This document shows positions 18,253 through 26,801 of a DNA stretch of 33,132 bases, one piece after another. Source of the DNA: CAWEHT01 sp963808455 (GTDB taxonomy: Bacteria; Chloroflexota; Anaerolineae; CG2-30-64-16). Below the pieces are notes generated by a model. That model ran no database searches and was not told the DNA's origin. It saw nothing but the letters and a program-made list of their open reading frames with translations. Positions within the stretch are counted from its first letter, which is position 1. Each line of letters opens with the position of its first letter. The position numbers and the translations under genes were made by a program. Location: positions 1-33,132 of the forward strand of contig CAWEHT010000231.1 of the NCBI GenBank assembly GCA_963808455.1, read 5' to 3'.

Positions 18253-20582
18253 TGGGGCAGGCCGGCGGTGGCGATGTCCCTTCCGAACGGCGGTGGCTCG
18301 CCGAAACGCTGCAGGTACCTGGGCGAGCTGGGGCCGGGCGCCGGCGCCCCCGGCAACGACGCTCTGCTCGCGATCGCGCAGCAGCTGGCCTATCAGACGC
18401 AGCTCCACGACATCCTCACCGCGTGAACGAGGCCATCGTCCGGATCCGCGACCCCCAGGCCCTCTACGTCGAGGCCTGCCGCATTGCCACCTCCACCGAT
18501 CTGTTCCGGATGGCATGGATCGGCCTGGTAGACGCGGAAGCGGGCGTCGTGCGGCCGGTGGCCTGGGCCGGCGTGGAGGATGGCTACCTGGCGCGCATCC
18601 GCGTCTCGGTGAGCGATGACCCCGAGGGCCGGGGGCCATCAGGGAGCGCGATCCGCGAGGGCCGACACTTCGTGTGCGACGATTTCGAGACCGACGAGCG
18701 CATGGGGCCGTGGCGCGCCGAAGCGCTCCGCCGCGGCTATCGCTCCTCGGCCGCCTTCCCGCTCGCCCTCGAGGGGCGGGTTTTCGGGGCGTTCACGCTG
18801 TATGGCGCGCTGCCCCGCTTCTTCGACGCTGCGGCCGTCGGCCTGCTCGGCACGCTGGCCGCCGACATCTCGTTCGCCGTCCAATCGGCACAGGCCGAGA
18901 GCAGGCGCTGCGAGGCCGAAGCTCGCCTCCGGGAGGCCCACGACGAGCTGGAAGCGCGCGTTGAGCAGCGCACCGCCGCCCTGGCGGCCTCCGAACGCAA
19001 GATATCGGAGATCCTGGCGAGCATTACCGATTGTCACTACGCCCTGGATCACGGCCTTCATTTCATCGGCATCAACGATCACGCACTGGCCTACTTCGGG
19101 ATGCCCCGCGAAGCGTTCCTGGGCCGCTCGATCTGCCAGGTCTTCCCGGTGATCGAGGGCTCCTTTGTGATCGAGAACTTCCACCGCGCCATCGAGACCG
19201 GCGCGCCGGTGCACTTCGATTTCCATTCGCTGGTGGTGGACCGCTGGGCCGAGATGCACGCCTATCCCACCAACGAGGGACTGGCGGTATACTTCCGTGA
19301 CATCAGCGAGCGGCTGCGCCTGTTGGAGCAGGTGCGGCAGCAGGCGGAAAGGCTCGATCGGCGGGTGCAGGAGCGCACGGCCGAGCTGGCGCTGCATGCT
19401 CAACGCCTGGCCATCCTCCACCAGATCGACCACGCCGTCCTCGCCGCCCAGGCGCCTGCGGAGATGGCGCGGCCGGTGGCCGAGGGCATCGAGCAGGCCA
19501 CGCGCGCCCGCCGGGTGACGGTCGCCTCGTGCGACTTTGCGGCCCGGACGGTCGAGATCCTGGCCGATGCGGGGGCTGCCGCCAAACCCGTCCGGGCCGC
19601 GAGCCGCGTGCCGCTGGATGCCTGGCCAATACTCGAAACGATAAAGGCAGGCCAACCCGTGGTCTTCGAGGACCTGGCGTCGCTGCCGCCCGAAGCGCTG
19701 CCGGAGGCGGATCGAGACAGGGCGCTCGCCGCGGGGGTGCTTTCGGCGACGCTGCTGCCTCTGGCGGCCGCAAAAGAGGTAATCGGCCTTCTGGCCATCG
19801 GCCGGGCCGAGCGGGGGCCGCTGCCTCCCGAGGCGCTGGAGCTGGCGGCGCACGTGGCCGGCTCGCTGGCAGTTGCCCTCCATCATGCGCTGCTGCACGA
19901 GCAGGTCGAGGCCGGGCGACGGCAGCTGCAGGCGCTATCGCGCCGCCTGGTCGATATGCAGGAGCGCGAGCGGGGCTACGTGGCCGACCGGCTGTTCAAC
20001 CAGGTGGGGCAGGTGCTGGCCGCGGTCAAGCTCCAGCTGCGGGCCCTGGAGCGTGACCCGCGCGGGGGCCCTGCGGTCAGGCAGCTCGCCGGCGCCAAGC
20101 TTGCGTTGGATGGGGCCATGCGCGATCTCCACGAATTGGCCTCGTCGCTCCGCCCGGTGTCGCTCGACCATCTCGGATTGGCCGCGGCCCTCAAGCAATG
20201 TGTCATCGAATTCGGGCAGGAGCAGGCTATCGGCGTGCAGTTCGCGGCCGAAGGACCCGGACGCGCCGGCGTGCCGGCCGAGGTGGAGACGGCACTCTAC
20301 CGGGTCGCGCAGGAAGCGTTGGCGAACGTGGCGCTGCACGCGTGGGCGAGCCGCGTCAGTGTCCGCCTGGCGGGCTCGGAGGATGCGCTGGTCCTCTCGG
20401 TCGAGGATGACGGCGCCGGGTTTGCCCCTGACGAGATCGAGCGCGATGGTGCCCTGGGCCTCCTGGGCATGCGCGAACGCGTCGAGGCGCTGGGCGGCCG
20501 CTTCAGCGTGAACAGCTGCCCGGGCATCGGGACGACCATCGTGGTGGAGGTGCCGCTGGCCGGCTGCGACGGTGCGGCGTGA
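18252..20582 (+). CDS. GAF-PAS-GAF kinase with His-less NarL-type core
   Basis: The product has 776 residues. Domains are a short leader, GAF (about 65-215), coiled coil, PAS (about 245-355), coiled coil, GAF (about 385-545), a HisKA_3-like segment and HATPase. The dimerisation motif is RERGYVADRLFNQVGQ: the phospho-acceptor His is Phe582 and the following Asp is Asn. The ATPase motifs are intact (ALYRVAQEALANVALHA, EDDGAGF, GLLGMRERVE). It is clearly a paralogue of the end of the preceding gene. ATG 18252 overlaps that gene's TGA (TGATG) and has GGAGG 10 bases upstream. From about 18315 to 18420 the protein reads better in the +1 frame (YLGELGPG ... QLAYQTQLHDILT), so one extra and one missing base probably garble some 36 residues here. 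It is the last gene of the operon. Confidence 0.85.
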   Translation: MGQAGGGDVPSERRWLAETLQVPGRAGAGRRRPRQRRSARDRAAAGLSDAAPRHPHRVNEAIVRIRDPQALYVEACRIATSTDLFRMAWIGLVDAEAGVVRPVAWAGVEDGYLARIRVSVSDDPEGRGPSGSAIREGRHFVCDDFETDERMGPWRAEALRRGYRSSAAFPLALEGRVFGAFTLYGALPRFFDAAAVGLLGTLAADISFAVQSAQAESRRCEAEARLREAHDELEARVEQRTAALAASERKISEILASITDCHYALDHGLHFIGINDHALAYFGMPREAFLGRSICQVFPVIEGSFVIENFHRAIETGAPVHFDFHSLVVDRWAEMHAYPTNEGLAVYFRDISERLRLLEQVRQQAERLDRRVQERTAELALHAQRLAILHQIDHAVLAAQAPAEMARPVAEGIEQATRARRVTVASCDFAARTVEILADAGAAAKPVRAASRVPLDAWPILETIKAGQPVVFEDLASLPPEALPEADRDRALAAGVLSATLLPLAAAKEVIGLLAIGRAERGPLPPEALELAAHVAGSLAVALHHALLHEQVEAGRRQLQALSRRLVDMQERERGYVADRLFNQVGQVLAAVKLQLRALERDPRGGPAVRQLAGAKLALDGAMRDLHELASSLRPVSLDHLGLAAALKQCVIEFGQEQAIGVQFAAEGPGRAGVPAEVETALYRVAQEALANVALHAWASRVSVRLAGSEDALVLSVEDDGAGFAPDEIERDGALGLLGMRERVEALGGRFSVNSCPGIGTTIVVEVPLAGCDGAA

Positions 20583-21035
20583 AGCGCCGCCAGGCCGGCG
20601 GATCGCGAGCGATGGCCCCGGGACTACTCCATATTGAAGCCGGCTCCCAGCGTAACAACTGCTACGGGTGGGGTGCGCGCCGCTGGGTTCGCCCGCCATC
20701 ACAGGTCCATCCGCGTTCGGGGACCTTCGCCCCGTACGGAGGTTCATCGCCGGGCAGTGTACACATTGACAGGATTTACAGGATAGGTCGGGATGGACAG
20801 GATTTTTCTATATGTCTTTCGATCATCCTGTATATCCCGCCTCATCCATCCCCTGTCGGGGACCTTCGTGTCTATCCTGTGAATGGTTTTGCCTGCCAGC
20901 GCGGCGTGCCTGTGGATGCTCGCACCCGTTGGCGTACGTGCCGGGTGGGCGGGATCGGGGCCGCGGGCCTGACGTGGCCCCGCAACATGACAGCACCCTG
21001 GCTTGGCAGAGCAGATCCTTGCCGCGACAGCGCCT
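20583..21035. other. Convergent intergenic region with dispersed repeat
   Basis: These 453 bases lie between the end of the plus-strand kinase operon and the end of the minus-strand LuxR-type gene. No gene is supported; the open frames here lack ribosome sites and family motifs. The right half holds the ACAGGAT repeat (20766-20886). An exact 13-base direct repeat, TCGGGGACCTTCG, occurs at 20717-20729 and 20856-20868. The repeat probably separates the two convergent transcripts. Confidence 0.6.
20766..20886. repeat. ACAGGAT-type palindromic dispersed repeat
   Basis: The heptamer ACAGGAT occurs three times on the plus strand (20769, 20778, 20797) and twice inverted as ATCCTGT (20825, 20874). 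The left part starts TTGACAGGATTTACAGGAT and the right part is a diverged reverse copy, so a long imperfect stem-loop can form. The base composition is far more AT-rich than the flanks. Repeats of this TTTACAGGAT kind are, to my knowledge, found between genes in many unrelated environmental bacteria; their function is not settled. Confidence 0.7.
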
Positions 21036-24032
21036 TCAGATCAGCCCCAGTTCCTCGGCGCGCGCGATGGCTCGCGTGCGGCTGTTCACGCCGAGCTTGC
21101 CATAAATGTTATTCGTGTGCCGCTTGACCGTGCCGTTGGCGATGCACAGCCGGTGGGCTATCTCGGCGTTGGCCAGCCCGGCGGAAACCAGCCTGAGCAC
21201 CTCCAGCTCGCGCTCCGTGAGCGGCTCGATCAGGGGGTCGGGGCGGGCGGGGGCGGGTGAGGAGACCTCGCCCCGGCACAACGCCGGCCCGGCACCGGCG
21301 CGGGCGAGGAGCCTGTCGAACGAAGCCGGGCGCCACGTAGCGCACCGGCAGAAGCCAGGCCAGGATGCGGCGGTCCTCTTCGAGAAAACGGCGCAGGTAG
21401 CCCTCGGGCGCGGCGATCTTGAGCGCCCCCACGACCAGCGCCCGCGCCCCACCTTTCTCGCCGGCCTGGTCCACGGCGAGCGCCTGCAGAAGCTGCACCG
21501 TGATCTGGTAGCGCCGCAGGCGCCGGGCGTCGACGAATTCCCCGAGGCGGGCGAGGGTAACACGGGCCTCGGGCAGGCGATCCTCGGCCAGCAGGAGCCG
21601 GGCGTACACGAGCAGCGGCTCCGCTCGCAGGAAGGCCGGCTCGGCGCCCGGCGCCAGCCCCTCGGCCGCGGCCCAACGCGCCGCCTGCTCGCCGATCGCC
21701 GTGACGCAGCCCGATGCCGGCCTGCCAGGCAGCGCAGCCAGCCGCTGTCGCTGAACCCCGCCGGCCCGGCCAGGGAAAGGGCGCGGTCCAGGGCGGCGAG
21801 CGCCCGGCCGGTCTCGCCCGCCGCCTCGGCGATCAAGGCGGCGTGGCCGAGCGCGACCCCGAGCAGTTCCGGGAAGCCGACCCGCTCTGCCTGCGCCAGC
21901 GCCCACCCGGCGACCTCGCGCGCCGATCGATCTCGTCCCCTTCCCATAAGAGCAAAGCCTGCTGGGCCATCACCATCACCGACAGCAGCGGGCGCGCCGC
22001 GCCGGGGCGCCCGTTCCAGGTGCCCTGTTCGCCCGGCGCGGGGTGGACCGGCGGCGCGCCGCCGGTGGCCCCGCTGCCGGCTTCTTCGCCACCCTCGCAG
22101 CCGTGCTGGGCCGCCTGCGTCTCGGGCCGGCCGGAGGGCGCAGGCGCCCCGAGTCCCTGCTGGCAGATGGCCATGGCCTCGCGGAGCTGCCCGCCGTTGT
22201 TCAACGCCGAGGCCAGGAAGCTGTCGATGGCCGGGGCAAAAAACCGCTCGTGCGCCGCGAGCACGCCGGCGCGTATGGCACGCAGCGAGGCGATGGCCTC
22301 GTCGATCGGGCGCATCCGCTCCTGCGCTTCGGCCAGCGTCCAGAGGGCCACCGTGCGCCACGGCGAGCGCGGCGCCGCCGGCGGATTCTGGCCGCCCGGC
22401 TCGCCGGCCGGCCCATCCGCGGTCCCCCGCGAGCGTCCAGCAGGGGCAGGGCGCGCTGCGCCAGCTCGATCACCTGCTCGTGGTCCTGGCGCCCTACGGC
22501 GAGCATAGCCTGCAGCGCCAGCAGCCTGCCCGCGCGCCGCGGCGGCGAGCCCAGCGGCGGCCGCTCCGGCGGTAGCGGCATACCGCTCAGCCCCGGCGAA
22601 GTCGCCGGCCATGGCGCTGCACCACCCACGATAGGTGGCCAGCTCGCCGTCGGCCAGGACGGCATCCGCGGGCAGCGCATCCAGCCAGGCGCGCAGGGTG
22701 GAGATGGTGCCGTCCTCGAACTGGCCCTCGGCGGCGGCCCGGACCAGGCGTACGGCGTCTCGTTGCCGGGCGGGCGAGCGCGACACGCAGGCCAGGGCGT
22801 GGCGAATAGCTTCGCCGGGCAACCCGTGGCCCTCGCACCAGGCGGCGGCCCGCTCGTACAGCGCGGCTGCGGCGGCCGGGTCCAGGCGCGAGCGCAGGAA
22901 CTCCGCGAACAGCCGGTGGTAGCGGTACCACTCGCGCCGGTGGTCGAGCGGGACCAGGAACAGGTTTCTCGCCTCCAGCTGCTGCAGCATGGCAGCGCCG
23001 TCACCCCGCCCGGTCGAGCGCGTCGCAGAGCCCGGCGTTCAGACGGTCGAGGACCGCGGTCTGGAGCAGGAAATCTCGGGCCGGCGCTGCCTGCCGCTCG
23101 AGCACCTCGCTCATCAAGAAGTCGATGATGTGGCGATCCTCGCCGGTGAAGGCCGCTGCGAACTCCTCCACGCCGCCGGCGTCGTCGCGCCGCTCCTCCA
23201 GGGCCAGCGCGGCCAGCTGCAGTCCGGCGATCCACCCCTCGGTGCGGGCCTGCAGGGCCGCGACAGCGCGCGGCGAGAGCGACAGGGCGAGTGTGGCGCT
23301 CAGAAAGGCCTCGGTTTCGTCGCCGGTGAAGCGCAGGTCACGCTCGCGCAGCTCGATGAGCTGCCCGCGCGCCCGCAGCCTCGGCAGCGGCAGCGGCGGC
23401 TCGGCGCGGGTGGCGATGACGAGGTGCGCCGGCGGCGGCAGGTGCTCGACCAGGAATTCCACGATACCGTGGGTGTCCGGGGCAACGATATGATGGTAGT
23501 CGTCCAGCACGAGGTAAAGCTCGCGGCCCAACGTGTCGATGTCGTCAACGAGCGCGACGAGCAGCGCCTGGAGGGCGCCGCCGGGTTGCCAGGCGCGCGC
23601 GGCCGGCTGCGCGACGGCCGCGCGCTGGCCGGCATCGTGGGACGGGAGAGGCGCCGGTGGAACGCGGAACAGGTCCTGGGCCAGCGCGCCGCCGGCCGAA
23701 TTGGCCTGCGGCAGCGCCGCGAGCAGGTATCGCAGGAACTGGACGGGATCGTTGTCGGTCTCGTCAAGCGAAACCCACGCGACGAGGGCAGGCGGGCCAT
23801 CCGCCTGGCCCAGCCACTGGGCCGCCAGGGTAGTCTTGCCGGACCCCGCCGGAGCCGAGAGCAGCACCAAACGGGCGGCGCGCCCGGCGTCCAGCCGTCT
23901 GATCAGCCGCGGCCGCGCCACGGCGCCTGCCCGCAAGGGCGGCATCCGGCACTTCGTGCCTATTAGCGCCGGCAGCCCGGGCGCCGGCGGCTGCCCATCG
24001 GAACAACCGGCAACGGGCCATGCCTGGGTCAT
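21036..24032 (-). pseudogene. MalT-like LuxR-family ATP-dependent regulator, frame-broken
   Basis: The reconstructed product is about 998 residues, normal for large MalT/LAL regulators. The N-terminal part is intact from 24032 to about 23006: PRLIRRLDAG, Walker A SAPAGSGKTTLAAQW, Walker B LVLDDYHHI, then TEGWIAGLQLAAL. Winged-helix and TPR-like segments follow (YRYHRLFAEFLRSRL and on). The C-terminal LuxR helix-turn-helix is complete: LTERELEVLRLVSAGLANAE, ending near KLGVNSRTRAI. One-base frame changes are needed near 23006, 22560, 22400, 21925, 21715 and 21310; they sum to zero. Protein similarity resumes after each, so indel errors are likely. ATG 24032 has GGAGAG just upstream and an extended -10 promoter beyond. 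The inducer and targets are unknown; the convergent kinase operon is its nearest neighbour. Confidence 0.8.
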
Positions 24033-24045
24033 GGTCTCTCCGCAT

Positions 24046-24067
24046 CGGGCCGGCATGCGCCGGCCCG
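24046..24067 (-). promoter_or_regulatory. Perfect 9-bp hairpin at the 5' end of the LuxR-type mRNA
   Basis: CGGGCCGGC and GCCGGCCCG are separated by four bases, a perfect 9-base-pair GC stem. It lies between the -10 element (24079-24074) and the start codon (24032). The predicted transcript would begin at or next to the stem. It could be an mRNA-stabilising 5' hairpin or an operator dyad for the regulator itself. Confidence 0.45.
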
Positions 24068-24073
24068 AGCGCT

Positions 24074-24082
24074 ATCATAGCA
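24074..24082 (-). promoter_or_regulatory. Extended -10 promoter of the LuxR-type gene
   Basis: On the minus strand TGC-TATGAT is an extended -10 element. The start near 24067 leaves a leader of about 35 bases to ATG 24032. The -35 region (GGGCAT) does not match consensus. Confidence 0.55.
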
Positions 24083-24182
24083 GATCTTTCGCCTTCATGC
24101 CCGTCTGGCTGGGCCCTATGGGCGCGGGCCTCAGCCGGGTCGGCCCGGCCCCCCGGCTCGATGCCCGCCTGTTTCTTTTGCT

Positions 24183-24295
24183 GGGGGCCGCCAGGCCTCG
24201 TGATGTTGCTTCTTTGCTTTCTCGAGATGTTGGGTGCCAGGCGCCCCCTGGCAAGCAAACTCAAAGCACGCGAGGGCCGCTGGCCCCCGCAAATT
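24183..24295. repeat. Double-hairpin intergenic repeat, inverted pair (copies B and C)
   Basis: Copy B on the minus strand (about 24295-24231) reads TTTGCGGGGGCCAGCGGCCC, then GCTTTG, a TTTG stretch and a second hairpin (TGCCAGG ... CCTGGCA, 24235-24253). This is the element order of the 8216-8283 copy. The left flank on the plus strand (from about 24176, TTTTGCTGGGGGCC) is a partial third copy in the opposite direction. The nested dyads lie just after the end of the SDR gene and may also terminate it. Confidence 0.5.
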
Positions 24296-24308
24296 GGAAA
24301 CGGGGTTC

Positions 24309-25192
24309 TCAGTGGGCGCGGCCCCCGGACCTGCTGCGCCTCATCATGATGGCGTCAACGGCGGATTGGGGCAGCAGCTCCATGGCGGCCGCCAGCCCGG
24401 CCAGGCGGCCCACACGGTAGCGCAGCCGCGGCCGGGCGGACGTCAGCGCCAGGTAGACGACCCGGGCCACTTCCTCCGCGGGCGTGCGCCCCTGGTCGAG
24501 ACGCCCGAGCTCAACCTGTTCTGCTTCCAACGCCTGGCGGTAGAGGTCCAGCCGGGCGGCAGGCCAGGTCGCCATCGCTTCGGCCAGCTGCCGCGGTCCT
24601 GTCGGGCGCAGCTGTCTGGATCGTGCCGCAGCGGACCATGATGGCCGGTATACCCCAGCCGCCCAACTCGAGCTTGAGCGTGCGGACCAGGCAATTGACC
24701 GCGAAGTCGGGCACGTGGATGCTCTGAGACGAAGGGGATCGGCAGCAACGCGGGCGTCGTGATCCAGACGATGCGGCCGCCGGCCTCCCGCAGCAAGGGC
24801 AGACAGACCTGCAGCAGCGCCACCGGACCCACGATGCGCGCGCCGAGCTCGGCGCGCAGCACTTCGGGGTCGAGCAGTTCGAGGGGCGCCGTCACGCCGC
24901 CCCCGGCGTTGTTGACGACGGCGAAAAGCCCCTGCTGCCCCCTTCGCCGCAGCTCGCCGGTCACCTGCCCGACGGCCGGCGCGATGTGCTCCGGCCGGTT
25001 GAGGTCAAGCGGCCAGACAGGCACGAGGCCCGGCTCGCCGAGGCTGCGCAGTGCCTCGGCATCGGCCTCCCTGCGAACGGTGGCGAAGACCGTGAACCCC
25101 CCCTGCGCCAGATGAAGGGCTGTCGCCCGGCCGATGCCGGACGAGCAGCCGGTCACCAGGACCCCCTGTCCGTGAACGCTGATCGAAGCCAT
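24309..25192 (-). CDS. Divergent short-chain dehydrogenase/reductase (two frame breaks)
   Basis: The reconstructed product has about 293 residues. The Rossmann fold is clear: VLVTGCSSGIGRATAL (cofactor motif TGxxxGIG, residues about 14-21) and FAVVNNAGG. The active site is not standard. The catalytic-Ser strand reads RIVWITTPALLPIP, and where YxxxK is expected the protein has SIHVPDFAVNCLVRTLKLEL, with no Tyr or Lys at those places. I recall an SDR subgroup with a similar SIHxxDFAVN segment, so this may be a family trait. The frame changes near 24725 and 24595 (one extra base each). The C-terminus from MATWPAARLDLY to IMMRRSR shares the third frame. ATG 25192 has GAGGGGG 5 bases upstream. It diverges from the AlkZ-like gene. 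Substrate unknown. Confidence 0.7.
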
Positions 25193-25270
25193 AGCTGCCC
25201 CCTCGAGATTGTCTTTGGGGCAATATCCCTCCCGCCAGGGTGCAGGCGCATGTATCCGGAGGTGTATCTT

Positions 25271-25299
25271 TTGAACGGGCTTCGAATGTTCTGTATTAC
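25271..25299 (+). promoter_or_regulatory. Candidate promoter of the AlkZ-like gene
   Basis: TTGAAC (25271-25276) and TATTAC (25294-25299) are 17 bases apart; each matches consensus at four of six positions. The start near 25306 would leave only about 15 leader bases, carrying the AAGGGGG ribosome site, before TTG 25321. TACAAT at 25297 is an overlapping alternative -10. Confidence 0.4.
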
Positions 25300-25320
25300 A
25301 ATCGGCGAAGGGGGGCAGCT

Positions 25321-26605
25321 TTGACCATCAACATTACGCCACAACAGGCGCGCTGGCTCCGACTTCGCGGCCAGGGCTTGCTCTCACCGCAACCCGATGG
25401 GGGCGACGCGGCGGCGCCGGTTGCGCGCCGGGTGTGCGGCTTGCAGGCGCAGGACCTGTTCGCCGCCGCCCTCGGCGTGCGCGCCCGGAGCAGCGGCTCG
25501 ACCTTCGCCGCCTTCGAGCTGGCTCGCGTGCAGGAGCGCAGCGTGGTCTGCACCTGGGCGATGCGAGGGACACTCCACCTGCTGGCCAGCGACGATCTGG
25601 ACTGGCTGCTGCCGCTGGTCGGGCCGGTCTTCGTGGCAGCCGCCGGCCGCCGCCGCCAAGAGGTCGGGCTGGATGAGCCGGCCTACGAGCGCGGCGTCCG
25701 AGCCCTGACCGAACACTTGGCCGCGCACGGCCCATCGACGCGTCCCGAGCTGTCGGCGGCGCTGGCCTCTGCCGGCCTGCCTACCGGTTACCGGGTCGAG
25801 CGACACCTGCTTTACCGCGCCGGGTTCGAAGGCATCGTCTGCCTGGGCCCCGATCGCGGGGCCAGGCCCACCTTCGTCCTGCTCGAAGAGTTGGCTCGGC
25901 CGCCCCCTCGGATCGCGCGTCGACCCGAACGTCCAGGCCGTTCGCAGCCCGGGCGAGCAAGCGCCGGATGGCGTGACCGGCGCCGGCCTTCCCCGCGACC
26001 CCTATGTGCAGGCCGGCAGGGCCGCACCTGACCTCGGGGCTGGGGCTTCCCATCGTCTCACTACGGCCGATGGCCGGGCGCCGGGCGCCCTGGCCGAGCT
26101 GGCCGCCCGCTACCTGGCCGCCTACGCTCCGGCGGCGCCCGCCGACCTGGCCGCCTGGTCCGGGCTGCCATCCGCCATGGTCCAGCGTGCCTGGGCTGCC
26201 GTCGCCGACGGTTTGGTGGAGGTGCGGATCGTGGAGCCCGGCTCGGGCTCCGGCAGGGAACGGCGGGCCTGGCTGCCGGCCGGACGCCTGGCCGAGCTCG
26301 ACGCGCCCGCGCCAGCCTCGCCCAGCGTCCGGCTGCTGCCGGCTTTCGACACGTACCTTCTGGGCTACCGGGGCCGCGAGCTGGCCGTCGAGCCGGCCTA
26401 CGCCGGGCGGGTCAACGCCGGCGGCGGCATGATCCGGCCGGTCTTGCTGGTCGACGGCCAGGTTGCCGGCACATGGCGGACCGGCCGCAAGGGCCGGCGC
26501 CTCGACATCGCGATCGACGCCTTCGCCGGGCTCTCGCCTGAGGTCGCCGCGGGCGTCGCGGAGGAGACAGCAGACATCCAACGGTTCGTCCTGCCCGGGG
26601 CATGA
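25321..26605 (+). CDS. Winged-helix DNA-binding protein of the AlkZ-like (HTH_42) DNA glycosylase family (one frame break)
   Basis: The reconstructed product has about 427 residues. The start ITPQQARWLRLRGQGL, then RRVCGLQAQD, VCTWAMRGTLHLLASDDLDW, GPSTRPEL and finally LLPAFDTYLLGYRGREL with GGGMIRPVLLVDGQVAGTWR are hallmarks of the HTH_42 family (tandem winged helices). In this family AlkZ and YcaQ/AlkX are glycosylases acting on bulky N-alkyl lesions and interstrand crosslinks, using a Q-x-Q or Q-x-D motif. Here Gln42-Ala-Gln44 fits that motif. TTG 25321 is chosen because AAGGGGG lies 5 bases upstream; the upstream ATG 25240 has no ribosome site and no family similarity. One extra base near 25887 shifts the frame (LLE to SWLGRPLG). 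Lesion range unknown. Confidence 0.75.
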
Positions 26606-26801
26606 CCGTGGCCAGACACCGGGCGCTGTAAAGGTCGGCGTAAAATGGCCGCCGAGACGGCCCCCGCTCCTTGGCACTTCCCTGTGATTTCGTCCGAAAA
26701 TGCCGATATGAGAATGAAAGCTGCCAGGAAAGCAATAGTCTGCCTAGCGAGTGAGCTACACGAACCATTTGCGGCGCAAACTCGCAAGGGAGGATTGGGT
26801 C

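Noticed and set aside
20579..21127. A 182-codon plus-strand frame across the intergenic repeat
   Set aside because: It translates the ACAGGAT repeat and the antisense of the LuxR C-terminus. No ribosome site or motif is seen.
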